Shown here: positions 1 through 11,222 of the stretch, in pieces
How positions within the stretch are numbered: the first letter of the stretch is position 1
How the letters are laid out: each line of letters opens with the position of its first letter
Assembly (NCBI RefSeq): GCF_965363235.1
Contig: NC_134846.1
Span: 32,994,218-33,058,217 of the forward strand
DNA: 64,000 nt
Source: Mytilus galloprovincialis
Taxonomy: Eukaryota > Mollusca > Bivalvia > Mytilida > Mytilidae
Direction: 5' to 3'
The notes under the pieces: generated by a model
Told to the model about the DNA's origin: nothing
Database searches by the model: none
Seen by the model: only the letters and a program-made list of their open reading frames with translations
Program-made: the position numbers and the translations under genes

Positions 1-545
1 CTAATTCTTATAAAACTTAGTTTATTATCCCCTCGCCTACTACATGTAAGTTGCGTGTAGATAAAATTGTTATTGACACTCTAGAACCAAAATGCTCAAA
101 ACTTGGTATGGTGATACTCGTTAAGAATATCTTAACCGTTATTGACTTTAAAGTTCAAAGGTCAAGGTCACAGTGGCAGTTGTAATACAAGGCAATATCA
201 CCCTTGTGGACACTCTAAAACCAATATGCTTCAAAAGATTTCAACCACATTTGGTTTATTGTTCCTCCTTGTAATGATCTGACATTTTTTACGTTCAAGG
301 CCAAAGGTCAAGGTCATGCAGATGGACTTGTTTTTTCTCCTTGAAATAGCATAATACACAGGAAATTGGTTGCTCATTTTTTTACCTGCTGGTTCTAAAG
401 ACAATATTAAAGGTATTTCCAGTTACTGAAGGTTTTGGTTGATTTCTAAAAAAAAATAGTTTATGTATCAAATATGCATATTCAATTTACCATTTTCTGC
501 ATGTGTCATATACAAATATAGTGTCCATATTTGTCCCCAATATGT
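1..545. repeat. Dispersed mollusc repeat with AGGTCAAGGTCA motifs
   Basis: No gene is seen here. The block has internally similar segments: 'ACACTCTA(G/A)AACCAA(A/T)ATGCT' occurs near 79 and 210, and 'AGGTCAAGGTCA' occurs at 159-170 and 305-316. It ends in 'CGAGGGGGTGCCACGC' near 554. The style matches a dispersed repeat known to me from bivalve sequence. It lies in an intron of, or upstream of, the membrane-protein gene that ends at 11118. Confidence 0.5.
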
Positions 546-969
546 TACATACGAGGGGGTGCCACGCTAGGCATTGCCTTGTTTGAACTGTAAAATGTGT
601 GCACTAGTCTGATTAATCACCCATAATTATGCCCATGTTTACTGATCTATCATAAAGGTAAGGTAATGGGTTCGTTTATCCCTTTTTTTCAAAAAGAGAT
701 CTTTCCAGGAGAATATCATAATAATATAGACAAAAGGAAGGATGTGGGGAAAGCATCAAATGCGGCAAAATATGACATATAGAAAACAAAATGGTTATGG
801 AGTAAACATTCGTGTGACAACAACTCAGACGATACATAAAATATCAGAATAATGAAGAAAAAGTTGGTTTTCCTATATACGTGTACCTGCAGTGTTGGTG
901 TACGAGGCGCGTTTATGATTTTCATTATGTTACTTGATATGAAAAATTGACAAAAAATAGTATTTTACT

Positions 970-1136
970 TGTAAAAGTAAATCCTGAGCCTGTAATAGCT
1001 GCTCTTTTTGTTCCATTTGAATTAATAGAAACAACGCTGTCGCCTTTCTTGCGAATCATATGATATGAGCTCCATGTTTTGTGAACGTCTTTCTTAACTG
1101 TCGTATTAGACTGACCAGTGCATATCGCGCATGGCA
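970..1136 (-). other. Weak candidate coding segment, antisense to the first gene
   Basis: The minus strand reads open for about 57 codons, starting VPCAICTGQSNTTV and ending near SGFTFTS. A plausible acceptor (TTTAAAG) sits before it and a weak donor (CAA|GTAAAA) after it. The base composition is slightly richer in G+C than its surroundings. I recognise no domain. It lies in the antisense direction within the presumed intronic space of the first gene, so a nested gene, an exon relic or chance are all possible. Confidence 0.15.
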
Positions 1137-1209
1137 CTTTAAATGTATTTTAGCGTGAAAATTAACTTACATTTAGCTGGATTTATTGCCTTCGTAGTTC
1201 CATTTTGTC

Positions 1210-1420
1210 GTTCGTACTTTTATAAGATGGCAACACGACGGGATTACGAGATCTTCACGAAGTCGTGTTGCCATCGTAAGACCTTCGGGTAGCTTCGTGA
1301 TTCATTCGTGTAGACATCGTAATGTCAATACTGCCCGATGGAAACGATGGAAACACGAATGCAATACGATGTTCAAAGGTGCATTCCCGGTGACAATACG
1401 ATGGTGAGAATGGTGAAACA
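1210..1420. repeat. Repeat rich in CGATGG/ACACGA words, partly self-complementary
   Basis: Words such as CACGA, TTCGTG, CGATGG and CCATCGTA recur on both strands. AAGTCGTGTTGCCATCGTAA near 1260 resembles AATCGTGTTGCCATCGGCGT near 1559. The richness in CpG stands out from the AT-rich flanks. This is likely a relic of a dispersed foldback element, not a gene. Confidence 0.4.
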
Positions 1421-1796
1421 TGTTAAAAAATTAAGAACCCTTCCCGAAGTTGTCCCCGAAGGCTAGAAAAAGTGGCCAATGGTTCTACGGTGGTTTAAGA
1501 TGGCACTACGAATAGCCCGATCTGGATACGATCAGACTCGATTTTGAAAATTTCCATAATCGTGTTGCCATCGGCGTTAAAATCGGGACAGTGTGACGCG
1601 GGCATTAACACTATTTTATTATTTTTTTCCTGGCAATAAGAATCAATGGTTGCTAAGGTTGTCACATAAAATGTATAAACACGATATCGTCGAGCTAGAG
1701 TACGGGAGGCCAATTATTCAAAACTCATACATTTCTCAAGATTTTGACAAAGACATATAATATATAATAATATAAAATATATTTCCCTTTTTCAAG

Positions 1797-1856
1797 ATAC
1801 CACTGAAACTACTTCATCAAAAACAAAAAAGATATCGGCAGATGCAAACAACACAG
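1797..1856 (+). CDS. Stalk exon of a single-pass membrane protein (internal exon)
   Basis: This is a 60 nt exon between a pyrimidine-rich acceptor (TTTCCCTTTTTCAAG) and a canonical donor (ACAG|GTAAGC). Read in phase 1 it gives TTETTSSKTKKISADANNT, a Thr/Ser/Lys-rich juxtamembrane stalk with one N-glycosylation sequon (NNT). It ends in phase 1. Joined to the next exon (6392) it forms Gly at the junction and leads straight into the membrane segment. The upstream extracellular part of the gene lies outside the window. No domain can be named from this exon. The call rests on splice sites, phase agreement and its place before a transmembrane exon; an unrelated chance match is the alternative. Confidence 0.6.
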
Positions 1857-2269
1857 GTAAGCAAATTCAGTCATACCTAGTAAGTATATCATCAGTCTGA
1901 CAATAATATTTATTTAGTGAGTGACGGTGTCTGAACAGTGGCAAAGCTTTCCCTCTGATAGTACCGAGGCAGAGAGTCTGGGGTGCGCAGCCCCAAGAAG
2001 CTATACAGGTTTTACCATTTGAAAAACGAAAAAATCCCATTAAATTTATTAGTAGTAGTTTTACTTTATTCTACATGATAATGCTAATATGTTCAAACAA
2101 TAGCTACATGTATTTACAATATGTCATGCTCCGATGTTAATTTTTTTCTTTCCCATTGTTTGTAAGAGATATTGAATAATACTAGTGTTTTAAAATATAC
2201 TAAAATCATGTGTGCTTTATATTTATTTATGAAAGTTAAATACTGTAATAAGTTTTAAAGTTTTAAAGC

Positions 2270-3905
2270 ACCAATTCATCTATTTCCACTATCGTCAAAC
2301 TTGTCCAATATAAGGTTTCGGTCAATTGCTGTATCCTTATGTATGTGCATTAAGGCCAGTCCGTGCAATCGATGATCGGTCATTGTTGTCCGGTTCCATA
2401 GTTAAAGTCTTCTAAGTGCAGAAACGGAACCTACTGGCATCGTAAGGAACAGATGAAATAATGTATATATATTAGGGCAGTAATCTGAATCAGCTAAAAT
2501 GCACGATTCAGAAAGCGATGTAGGTGGATCCTTAAGGTGATTACAGAAAGCCATCCATCGCTGAATTTCCAAATAATACGTATCCCGATCTGGTAAATCT
2601 GAACTGTACCATTCATATATCTATGCTGTTTCAATTTGCGACATTGTATGGACCTTCAAAGCCATTAGTTTAGATGCAAGAAACATGGCCGATTTGTCCT
2701 CTGGAAATCCCTCTTCCAGTTGAGCAACGCCATGATCAATGAAAAGGAAAAGTACATTTATTTTGAAGTACTTACTGGCTGTGTCTGAGGCGTCTCCTGC
2801 AGTTGAGCGCTGTGTCATTCTCTTAGCTGTTCTCGCTGTTTTTCTAATTGGATATTAACACATGTGGTCGAACCTTTCATCTTTTCCCAAACACTCTTGA
2901 ATACGCTATCGTTCTTTTGCTCATTAATGACGGTTTTGCATGTGTTTGCATCTTGGTATGCTTTAATGATATCAGAGTCGGTTTTCTGAAGAACCTGTGT
3001 CAGAGGTCTTGTGAAACTCAGTATGTATTGCGTAACAACAAGAGCAACAATGAATTGACTTCTTTGCGCCATTCGCAAATTTTAAACACAGTAGCAGCTC
3101 TATCGACATATTTAATGCAAAGTGCCATCTGCTCTTTTGTACCTTCAATCGTGGATTCATCAGCCATGATGGAAAACCGTTTTGCCTCTTGTACTTTTTT
3201 AAATAATTTCATTTTTTATTTGCATTCCACACAAGCTTATCAGTTCATTTTGAATGTCTGGGCTTGTGCATTGTGCATTATATGGCTCATTCTGCAAATG
3301 AGATTTTAGAATTGGCACATCATCGGCGTTCCATTGTAAGAAGGGAGAAAAATTACAATCTTCTATCTTTATCTTTTTTTCCTTATTCCAATTGTGTTCC
3401 CCTAAAGGAATACTTTGTTGTCCTAAAATTACCATGGTGTCTATTATTCGAAATAGTATTTCTCTGTTACGTTTCACCTTTTCTTCATAACTTTTTGAGA
3501 TAGAAACATATATATCCTTTTCTTCTTTAGAAACTATTAGTTTATAATTTAAAGTTTTATTCGTTGCTTGTTGGTGGGTTTTTGGCTCGTTGTGGGAAAG
3601 TCATACTCCTCTTTTTGACCCAGTGGCAATATTCCAATCATTAAACCCTTTGTCTGTGAAAACATCTCCGTCTTCGTAATCACAAAACGCTAAACAATTT
3701 ATACAAAACACGGCATCTTTTTGTATTGAATATCTAAACCAAGGAAACTTCTCTTCCCACTTTGAGGAGTATATTCGTCCGTCTGTTGCCGGAAATTCAA
3801 TTTTAGAGGATGACATTTTAATATCAAGCAGTAGCTGTGTTCTGTCACTGTCGTTCAAAGATTTCAGAGAAAAGTAGTAAGGATCACTATTTGTAGGATC
3901 AGACT
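2270..3905 (-). pseudogene. hAT-type transposase relic (TTF zinc finger, DUF4371 and C-terminal dimerisation regions)
   Basis: On the minus strand, segments in consistent order read as a hAT transposase of the ZMYM/DUF4371 kind. At 3905-3601 a TTF-type zinc finger has W-F-R-Y then VFCINCLAF (C-x2-C). At 3598-3199 a helical region ends in TSPDIQNELI. At 3212-3018 the start of the nuclease domain reads FSIMADEST and KEQMALCIKYVD, the ADE(S/T) Asp being the expected first acidic residue. At 2818-2280 the C-terminal dimerisation region reads PVGSVSALRRL, then TMTDHRLHGLALMHIH. The copy is dead: stops at 3600, 2621 (TAG) and 2402 (TAA), plus frame changes between 3018 and 2815. Known hAT transposases of this type run about 600 to 800 residues, so the relic covers much of one. 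It sits in an intron of the plus-strand gene, in antisense orientation. I could not see terminal inverted repeats or an 8 bp target duplication. Confidence 0.85.
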
Positions 3906-4029
3906 GTTTTACAAGAGATTATGTAAAGATATTTATTCTCAGTATAAAGATTTATGAACCAAAAATTTAAAGTTTTCATCACATATGATTCATTGTAACG
4001 TTGGATTTTATCACTTCCCTAATTTCGAT

Positions 4030-4175
4030 TGTGGACTAACGGACGCTAGGGATGACTTAGACTTTTATTGATGACTTTGCGATATGGGCTTTTCTCATTG
4101 TTGAAGGACGTAGGATGACCTATAGTTGTTAGTTTCTTAGTCATTTTGGTGTCTTGTGGAGAGTTTTAAACCGCT
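4030..4175 (+). repeat. Copy of the GTGGAGAGTTGTCTCATTGG mussel repeat (family M3)
   Basis: GGGCTTTTCTCATTGTTGAAGGAC at 4087, then GACCTATAGTTGTTA and GTCTTGTGGAGAGTT, match in order the other copies in this window (30905-31100 and 40715-40840 direct; 62665-62850 reversed). It is diverged and truncated after GTGGAGAGTT. Confidence 0.6.
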
Positions 4176-4199
4176 AGTTTCCGGCAAAACCTTAAAAGT

Positions 4200-6390
4200 C
4201 TTGAAACGATTGACGAGTGGATAACAATTAAATGGTTTACGCTATAAATGATATAAATTGAAGGTATAATACTCAAATAACCATGCAGTGAGTAAAAGGA
4301 GATATGGGACAATGTATACATGTACGTTCATGAGACAGCAACCACATTGAAACGACACAAATTAATATACAACATCTTCAGGTCATCAAACTGTCTTCAC
4401 CAAAACGCAGCTGACCATATTGTAGTAATATGTCTACTGCAAAATTGTTCGACTCCCGAGTCTTTAGTAAGTTGAGTATGATTTAAACCGATACTATCTT
4501 ATCTACGGTTAACTCAAAGTTATAAAAAAATAACAAAAGACGTAAAGAGATGATCACCTCACAGAATCTGCCAATTAATTTCCAAGCCGTCGTACACTCT
4601 CTAATATCGGTGTCTGTACCTTACTGTGATATAAGATTTAACGTTATATCAGAACGGAAACTGGACCGTTTTTGATGATTAGAAGACGCATTCCCAGATT
4701 TTCAATGCAGAAATAAACAAACAAAACTAGAATTTATGACTCTTTTAGATACGTAAATGCTACGCATGCCAAACTACAAATTTAAAATAGCGAGAAAAAA
4801 GTAAAAAAAAAACATAAAAAATTTGACTTGTGCAAGTCTGTATGTTGATTGATATCTATAAATTTGTATATTTTTTTATTGGTATTAAAGTCAATGAAAC
4901 TCTGTGTAATTAAGGTTGAAAACAAAAGGGGAGGATTAACACACAACGATGTTTCAGTTGTATAATTTATGTTAGTACTACATACTGCCCGTTATATGAG
5001 GATTTGAAAATTCATGTATAATTCTTTTTGCCCACAATTTCCTTTTCTTTTATATTTTGGCACCATTCTAAATTTCTATTCTTTTAACTTTACACTCATT
5101 TCAAGTCTATTTACCTCATCCAGACCCTCATGTACAAAACATTTCAATATTTTCGGACTAATAATAATTTTAATGTTCTACCTGAATGGGCAAGTGATTC
5201 GATCGGAGAACTTGAAGTCTCGTGAGTTGGGTCTTCATCATGATCTATTGTACTGACTTTGCTTGCAAAAGGGTTATATAAATCTGTTAGCAACAATTGT
5301 GTTTATTTCTTTGACTCGGACATATTTAGAATACTGAAAACCACCACAAATGGGATTTCCAATAATGGGAGGGAAATGTTTCAAAAAGTTAAGCTACGCC
5401 ATAAGAAGGCGGTTTGTTTGAACAGCAGATGATACAACGTGCAAGCAATCCAGGCAAATACACAAACAGGGACCAAATGACAAGAAAGATACAAGATAAC
5501 TTGTCCAGTGAGTGATCGTGCCCATCACTGCTATACATTTCTCAAGATTCTAATAAAATGAAGGATTTTCTTTTTTACTAAACAAAAGTCGATGTTCGCT
5601 TGTTTTGTAGTAAAAGTTAGCTATTTAAGTACATGTATATTAAACATTTTAAACTTTTTTTTACAACATACATAACGCTAGTATGTTAAACTTTTTTAAT
5701 TTTTCAGTTGTTTAATTTGTTGTAGCATGTACATGTAATTGACAGTAAATGAAAAAAAGTAATAACGTTTAAAAATGTTATGAATCATAATAACACAAAA
5801 CAGTATTTGTCACATTAACATGCACCTCGTTAGAACTGTCTTCATTCACATTTTGTCTAATGGATGATAATTACCTATCGAATATACACTTTCTCCGATG
5901 TCACTCTTGCTGAAACTCCTACGTTTATCAGCATCAATTACTCTGTCGAGTAATTCCAATAAGGAAAATAAGGAAAGCGACAATTACAGTATCATACACT
6001 AGTAAAACATATATTTAATTAGAACAATCATACAAAGGAATACAGTACAATACATGTATCTTCATTTGAAATCATATTTAATTTATTAACTATTTTGGTC
6101 TTTATACATACGCAATTGAAGTGAATTTCAAAAACTATTTGTTACTCAGAGAGGCTGTGGTCAAATGTAGCGTTTGCATACACCTACGTCTGAAACTATA
6201 TGACGTTTCACTTTGAAGACATTCTGCAATCATAGTATTTTAACTATTATCTAAATTAAATGTTACCGATTTTCTAATGCTACCATTTGAATTAATTGCA
6301 TGTCTTGTACAGTCAGACTCTCAATGTTTACAATATAACAATATTTTTATTACATTTGCATTACTATATCTTTCGAGTACTTTATTTGTA
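4200..6390. other. Intronic sequence without recognised content
   Basis: This AT-rich stretch lies between the stalk exon and the transmembrane exon of the first gene. It holds only short open frames of unremarkable composition and no convincing splice-bounded exon. An undetected small phase 1 exon is possible. Confidence 0.5.
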
Positions 6391-6391
6391 G

Positions 6392-6467
6392 GTGTGGTCG
6401 TTGGAGTAGTAGTTGGATTATTACTTCTAGCAGTTTTTGTAATTGTGATAGTTATTTTCCTCAGAAG
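6392..6467 (+). CDS. Transmembrane exon of a single-pass membrane protein
   Basis: This is a 76 nt exon between acceptor TTTATTTGTAG and donor AGAAG|GTATGT. Entering in phase 1, it encodes VVVGVVVGLLLLAVFVIVIV followed by IFLR: 20 or more hydrophobic residues, then a basic stop-transfer. It ends in phase 2. With the preceding stalk exon (ending in G) the junction codon is Gly. With the exon beginning at 10395 the junction codon is Arg, giving a run FLRRRSFGKR that is typical of the cytoplasmic side of a type I membrane protein. The three exons therefore join in one open frame: stalk, membrane span, tail. The gene's ligand-binding part is outside the window. Confidence 0.8.
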
Positions 6468-6659
6468 GTATGTTTCATGTAACCATACACGGAAAAAGTT
6501 CTACTTGTTTAATAAGTAACAGGAAAATTCACCAACTATTCATTATCTTAGACTTGATGTTTTGAAACCTTTTACCGGAAAGTATTTTTTTTAATATCGT
6601 TTCTTGAAAATGTACAGAAAAAACACACCATTTGAACACTTTATTTGCATTATTGTACA

Positions 6660-7045
6660 GCATTAATTATATATTACAAGACAAGTGCCATATGTGGAGC
6701 AGGATCTGCGTACCCTGAGCACCTGCTATCATCCCCAGTTTTGGTGGGGTTCGTGTTGCTGTTGTACCCCTATTTGTGGCATGTTTACCTATTGTGTATG
6801 TTTGTGTTGGTCACACATTGTTATCAAATATATGATAGAAATTGATGCGACGTTCATGCAAGTAAGATGTTTAGCTACCTTTGAAAACAGGTTTAATCCA
6901 CCATTTTCTAAATAAGAAAATGCCTGTAACAAGTCAGGAATATGACAATGTTTAAGCTTTTAGTTTTACCATTTGATTAGGAACTTTCCGTTTTAAATTT
7001 TGCTCGGAGTTTAGTATTTTGGAATTTTACTTTTTACATGATTGT
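6660..7045 (+). repeat. Mussel dispersed repeat, family M1 (GGAGCAGGATCTGC...GGTTTAATCCACC...TCGGAGTTTAGTATTTTGG)
   Basis: Blocks in order: GGAGCAGGATCTGCGTACCC (6698), TTTTGGTGGGGTTCGTGTTG (6740), AACAGGTTTAATCCACCATT (6887), AAGTCAGGAATATGACAATG (6933) and GCTCGGAGTTTAGTATTTTG (7002). The last three blocks recur at 13630-14180, and part at 16350. The GGTTYAAYCCACC word resembles a tRNA B box, so derivation from a SINE is possible but unproven. Confidence 0.75.
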
Positions 7046-7049
7046 ATAT

Positions 7050-8690
7050 GTTCAAACTGACTTGTTTTACTTTCCCGTTTATTCGAATTTTAAATGTCGT
7101 TCTACGATATTGTGTTGTAGTTTCCGAACGTGTAACTTTTACAGATCATTGAAATATAACAAACACGGATTGGTCCATAGTAAACGGATGTCCCACTTAC
7201 ACTTTCATTTTCTATGATCAGTGAACCGTAAAATAGGGGTAAAATCTCTTATTTGGCATTACAATGAAAAAATAACGTGTCTCAAAGTAATTTCATAGGT
7301 TCGATTTTTGATACCCTTTATGAAACACGCATAAGGATCATAATGTAAAAGGCATGTTTATTAGATGTGTACCAGACCAACAGGCTAAACCGGATTTTAA
7401 TATATTTGCTAGTTTTTAGGCTAAAAACTCTGGAAGACATTCTATACATTAATGTGACTCCTTGCCTTACTACGGCGTCTTAACGGAAACGCAACAAATA
7501 CTAATTTGTAAAGTGCGATTTCACCGTGTCTGGAATCAAAGCTAGGAATTAGCGAATTAAATGAATATTTCGTGTTTTGTGAGCTTTACTTTTTCCATGA
7601 CAGTTGATACGAAGAATAGTTCATATGTTAAAGGTTTTAATACTTGAAATTAGAATCCATTGTATGATTATCAATGTGACAACTATGCAACTAAAGACCA
7701 ACTGTCTTCCATGTTTAGATGAGTAGCACCCATACATTATGGCAAGTTTGTCGATCCCCGATTTGAATAAAATGTAAATCAATCACAAACAAATAGAAAA
7801 ATACACATTGTTTTATTCTGAAAGTTCTCAAAATACTAATATGATAGACAGCAACCAACCACAACCACATGTTTAAAAGCTCCTGACTAGGGCTAAACAC
7901 AAACCAAGCATTAAGCAAGTTTACGATTTCTCAATTTCCCTTACTCGATACCGTTTTAGTAACAGCAGAACATACGAACAAACTGTAAACATATTTTGAA
8001 AACGACAACCCATAATTGTTTACTTTCTACACGTTCTGACTTTGATGGAGAGTTGTTTCATTGGCACTCATGTTACATCTTTCGATTTCTATAAACTCAT
8101 CAGATCGAAACAATGTACAACTTGAAAAAAAAAAACACATCAGAAAACGAAAGATTAGTATCTAAGAGATTTCACAGTTATTTATTTTAAAACCTAGTTT
8201 AAAGCAAATTAAAACTTATCCATATTAAAGAAAACCCCGAAAACCATTACCCTTATAATGACAAAGACCCCAGAAGACAATAATCCTTGGGTACCATACA
8301 TTACATGATAATGTTTCGATCGTGATGAGACTCCGTTTGACAAAACTCTTGCATCGGGTAAAGATGCATTTTTTCGAAGGATTTTAATTATCAGCTGGAA
8401 AAAAAGTACATTTTTTTAAATGACAAATGACTTGATTTCGTATGAAGAGTATTTGATACAATGATTAGGAAAAATACTGATGATTTGTTTTAATATACAG
8501 CAAATCATGCCAGTTATTTTTCTTACAAAAATCATGAAATTTTAATAAAGATGAATTATTTCAAAGAATTGTTACGCAATTTAAGAGGATACTTTGATGA
8601 AGAAGATTATTACAGGAATTCGCATGTGTAAATCTTTTGAAACAAAAAAGTTTAGTGTGACTGTTCAAAGGATAGATATGTGCAAGAAAC
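7050..8690. other. Intronic sequence, essentially featureless
   Basis: AT-rich sequence between the transmembrane and terminal exons of the first gene. One short M3 repeat fragment lies near 8020-8075 (GATGGAGAGTTGTTTCATTG). I see nothing else I can support. Confidence 0.5.
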
Positions 8691-8779
8691 CGAAATTTTC
8701 AGTAAAATGTCTGAACATTGTTTTTCATAGCAGAATTACGTATGCAGCATGAAGAGCAACGATAATTATGTAGATTAAG

Positions 8780-8970
8780 TAAACAAAAATTGAAAACAAC
8801 ACGTTTAATAATTCCATGCATCCGAAACGCTTCTCTGGATTTACTGACATCAGGAACGCTTAAAGTCAAACATTTGGAAATTGATGATGTATAAGTACCG
8901 AAACAATATGACAAAACATACTCCCCAAAAAAGTCAAATTCATCTAAGGTCAATTTGCACGAGGGGGTAA
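8780..8970 (-). repeat. Old copy of the element related to the 353 bp satellite (family M5)
   Basis: AAACAACACGTTTAATAATT and the 'CGTTTCGG'-like block near 8820, TAAGTACCGAAACAATATGA at 8892 and GGTCAATTTGCACGAGGGGG at 8948 correspond in order to the copy at 9620-9890. The reverse complement of that layout appears at 14620-14950. Confidence 0.55.
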
Positions 8971-8997
8971 AAACCTTAGTTTCTTTATATTTCAAAA

Positions 8998-9574
8998 GGA
9001 GTAGGTTCAGTAAGACCCCTTTTTGGCCTCAAAATATAGCAGTTTTAGAAAATTGTGAAAATGTAATCGTTTAGATATTTATTGCAAAGTAGAATGCTTC
9101 TGCTACATAAATGTGGGCTGTTTTTGACAAAACAATGCACATATATCGGGTACTAGAATCATTAAGTCATGCTAAATTACTGAAATCTTCACAATTGTAG
9201 CATTTTAGTTAAATTTTAGACGGTTTCCGTCTGAAATGAAAGTGGCCGCATTCGTGTTCATTCATAATATTGAAATGTAAGTTGTATTTGATGATAATAC
9301 ATAATATATATAAAGGTTGAGGATGAACACGGATGCGGCCACTTTCATATTTGCCAAAAATCATCTGAAAAGTGACGATTTTTGGCATATTTGATAGATT
9401 TTTCATATTTAAGCTTGAATCGGGGCGTTTTAAATGACTTATTAGTTAAAATCTTCCCCATTAACTAATTGAATCAATTGAAATAGACACTTAAGTGTTA
9501 AGAAAGTGTCTAAAATCTTTCGTTAGATGAACTTGAAAATTGAGGCCGAAATCGGCCCTTACCGGACCTACTCC
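8998..9574. mobile_element. 577 bp MITE with about 38 bp terminal inverted repeats
   Basis: The left end GGAGTAGGTTCAGTAAGACC, followed by TTTTTGGCCTCAAAA, is matched in reverse complement by the right end GGAGTAGGTCCGGTAAGGGC, followed by GATTTCGGCCTCAATTTT. Inside is a second strong hairpin: AATGAAAGTGGCCGCATTCG (9236) pairs with GGATGCGGCCACTTTCAT (9331). There is no coding capacity. The element sits between two M5 repeat copies in the last intron of the first gene. A clear target duplication was not seen. Confidence 0.65.
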
Positions 9575-9619
9575 TCTATCAACGGACAATTTTGAAAAGG
9601 TTTTGTTATAAATCATGTC

Positions 9620-9890
9620 AGTACCGATGTGTCTAAGCTGGTGGTTAAATCGGGGACTGATAGTTCACCAGCAGAGGTATCGACCCAATGCTGTGAAAAG
9701 ATTAAAACGACACGTTTAGTTGTTTTATGCGTCCGGAACACTTTCCTAAATTTACCTTCACTAGTAACGCTTAAAGCTATAGCCGGGATTGGTTTAGTAC
9801 CGAAACAGTTGAGGAACTATATGAGAAATATAACATAAAAAGCCAAATCCATGTTAGGTTAGCTTTGCACGAGGGAGTTGAAAATATAGA
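9620..9890 (-). repeat. M5 repeat copy, reverse orientation
   Basis: TTCACCAGCAGAGGTATCGA and CCCAATGCTGTGAAAAG near 9665-9705 are the reverse complement of the CACTGGGTCGATGCCACTGC-type block found in every unit of the satellite at 58511-60948, in diverged form. TTGCACGAGGGAGTTG ends the copy at about 9882. Confidence 0.6.
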
Positions 9891-9950
9891 ATATCATATT
9901 TTATAACAAACATTCTTAATCTTCAGAATTATCAATCTAGTTAAACTTAG

Positions 9951-10034
9951 TTTTCCGCACTTGCTCCTCGTTGTTTATGTGTTAATCTTCGGACCTCGCG
10001 CGACATATAAACAACGAGGAGCAAATGCGGAGAA
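9951..10034. repeat. 84 bp hairpin (inverted repeat)
   Basis: TTCCGCACTTGCTCCTCGTT, followed by GTTTATGTG, pairs with ATATAAACAACGAGGAGCAA, followed by ATGCGGAGAA, around a loop containing TCGGACCTCGCGCG. The arms are about 30 nt with few mismatches. It lies 360 nt before the terminal exon of the first gene. It is probably a small foldback element. Confidence 0.65.
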
Positions 10035-10394
10035 CTTATGTTTATTAGATTGTATATTGATCATTGTTCTTGATGCTACACCATACGTATTTCTGTTCAT
10101 CTTTTATAAAACCTTTTGACTTAATCTTCGTAATATTATCATTTAATGCTTTACCATACGTAGTTCTGCTACAAAACATAATATTTAGACATTTTGCTCC
10201 AAATTTCGGTTTCTTGTATAATTATCTCTATTCTATTTTTAATGTGTTGCGTTTTTAGACTCCGGTATTTTGTTAACTGTTAATAGTCAAAGTCATCCTG
10301 GACCTTAAGAAACTTAGTTTGTCCAATTATCTTAGTTAACTGATCTTAATTTGTTCATGCAGTAGAAAATTTTCAAATACTTTTTACGATTCAG

Positions 10395-11118
10395 ACGTTC
10401 ATTTGGAAAGCGGAACAAAGAAATAGTGAATAACATTAAAAGAAATGACTACACTGGGCAACAACAAATAGCTCTTCCACAGTCTTCTATTTCCACGAGT
10501 CACATGCAACACACATATCCAGAATCTGAAAGTAGTAATAAGGTTAATGGTTACGGCAATTCTGGTATACCTTTTCATAATAAAGATTGTCAGTATGATT
10601 ATACCAATATAACTGCAACAAGCTCTCGTGTTAATGAAGAAAAACAGGACAACAAACTAACAGGTGTTATCCTTCAGAAAGATACACCACGAGGTAAATA
10701 TGTAGCAAAAGATGATGAGTATGTAATAGTTGACCAAAAAGCCAAAACAAGCGTTTATCATTCAAAAGAAAATAAAATCGGGACTACAGAAAATTACATG
10801 GTTTTAGATCCCAACGAAACGGGTTTCGACAGGTTAAATCTTTCCGACAAGAACCAACCGTATGAGCTTGCTAAGCCAGCTGGTGACAAGTATGCAGGTG
10901 ACGAAAATGACCATTACGCTGTGTCTCCAGAAGGAACGTACGACTTTTCTGGAAATAAGCGTCGAAATGAATTAGAGGATAATATTTATAATCATGCTGT
11001 GGACGATGTTTATGATTCTGGAAGTCACAAAAGAACAAATAAAGGAAAAGATGACACGTATGATCATTTCTTTGGACAAAAGACAGAAGATGACTATGAT
11101 ATAACAAGAAAGACCTGA
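10395..11118 (+). CDS. Terminal exon: tyrosine-rich cytoplasmic tail of the membrane protein
   Basis: The acceptor TTTTTACGATTCAG|A supplies the one base needed after the phase 2 transmembrane exon. The frame then runs 240 codons to TGA at 11116-11118. The tail begins RSFGKRNKEIV and holds 17 tyrosines. Visible contexts include YTNI (a pYxN, Grb2-like context), EYVIV, ENYMVLDPNETGFDR, PYELA and HYAV. A C-terminal series of YD modules has its Tyr codons at 10939, 11011, 11059 and 11095, each with nearby acidic residues and a Lys/Arg. No kinase, TIR, death or ITIM consensus domain is present, so the likely role is phosphotyrosine docking on the inner face of the membrane; that is inference. I have an impression of similar tails in uncharacterised bivalve receptors, not checked. 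An alternative acceptor at 10362 would put the frame out of phase with the transmembrane exon. Confidence 0.8.
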
Positions 11119-11216
11119 ACTGGTTTATGGAATATTAGCTGTGTTGTACAATTTACCATTTTTATTTATTTTTCATTACAAAAGATATTAACCTACTAAA
11201 TATATTATTAATGTAT

Positions 11217-11222
11217 AATAAA
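11217..11222 (+). terminator. Polyadenylation signal AATAAA
   Basis: AATAAA lies 99 nt after the TGA stop of the tyrosine-rich tail exon, in an AT-rich 3' UTR, and is the first such hexamer after the stop. It supports 11118 as the true end of that gene's coding region. Confidence 0.6.

Noticed and set aside
6645..6915. Overlapping plus-strand frames with Cys-rich hydrophobic translation
   Set aside because: They fall entirely inside an M1 dispersed repeat that recurs elsewhere in the window.
10362..10394. Alternative acceptor at 10362 for the tail exon
   Set aside because: It would shift the reading frame relative to the phase 2 transmembrane exon. The acceptor at 10394 restores the 240-codon frame.
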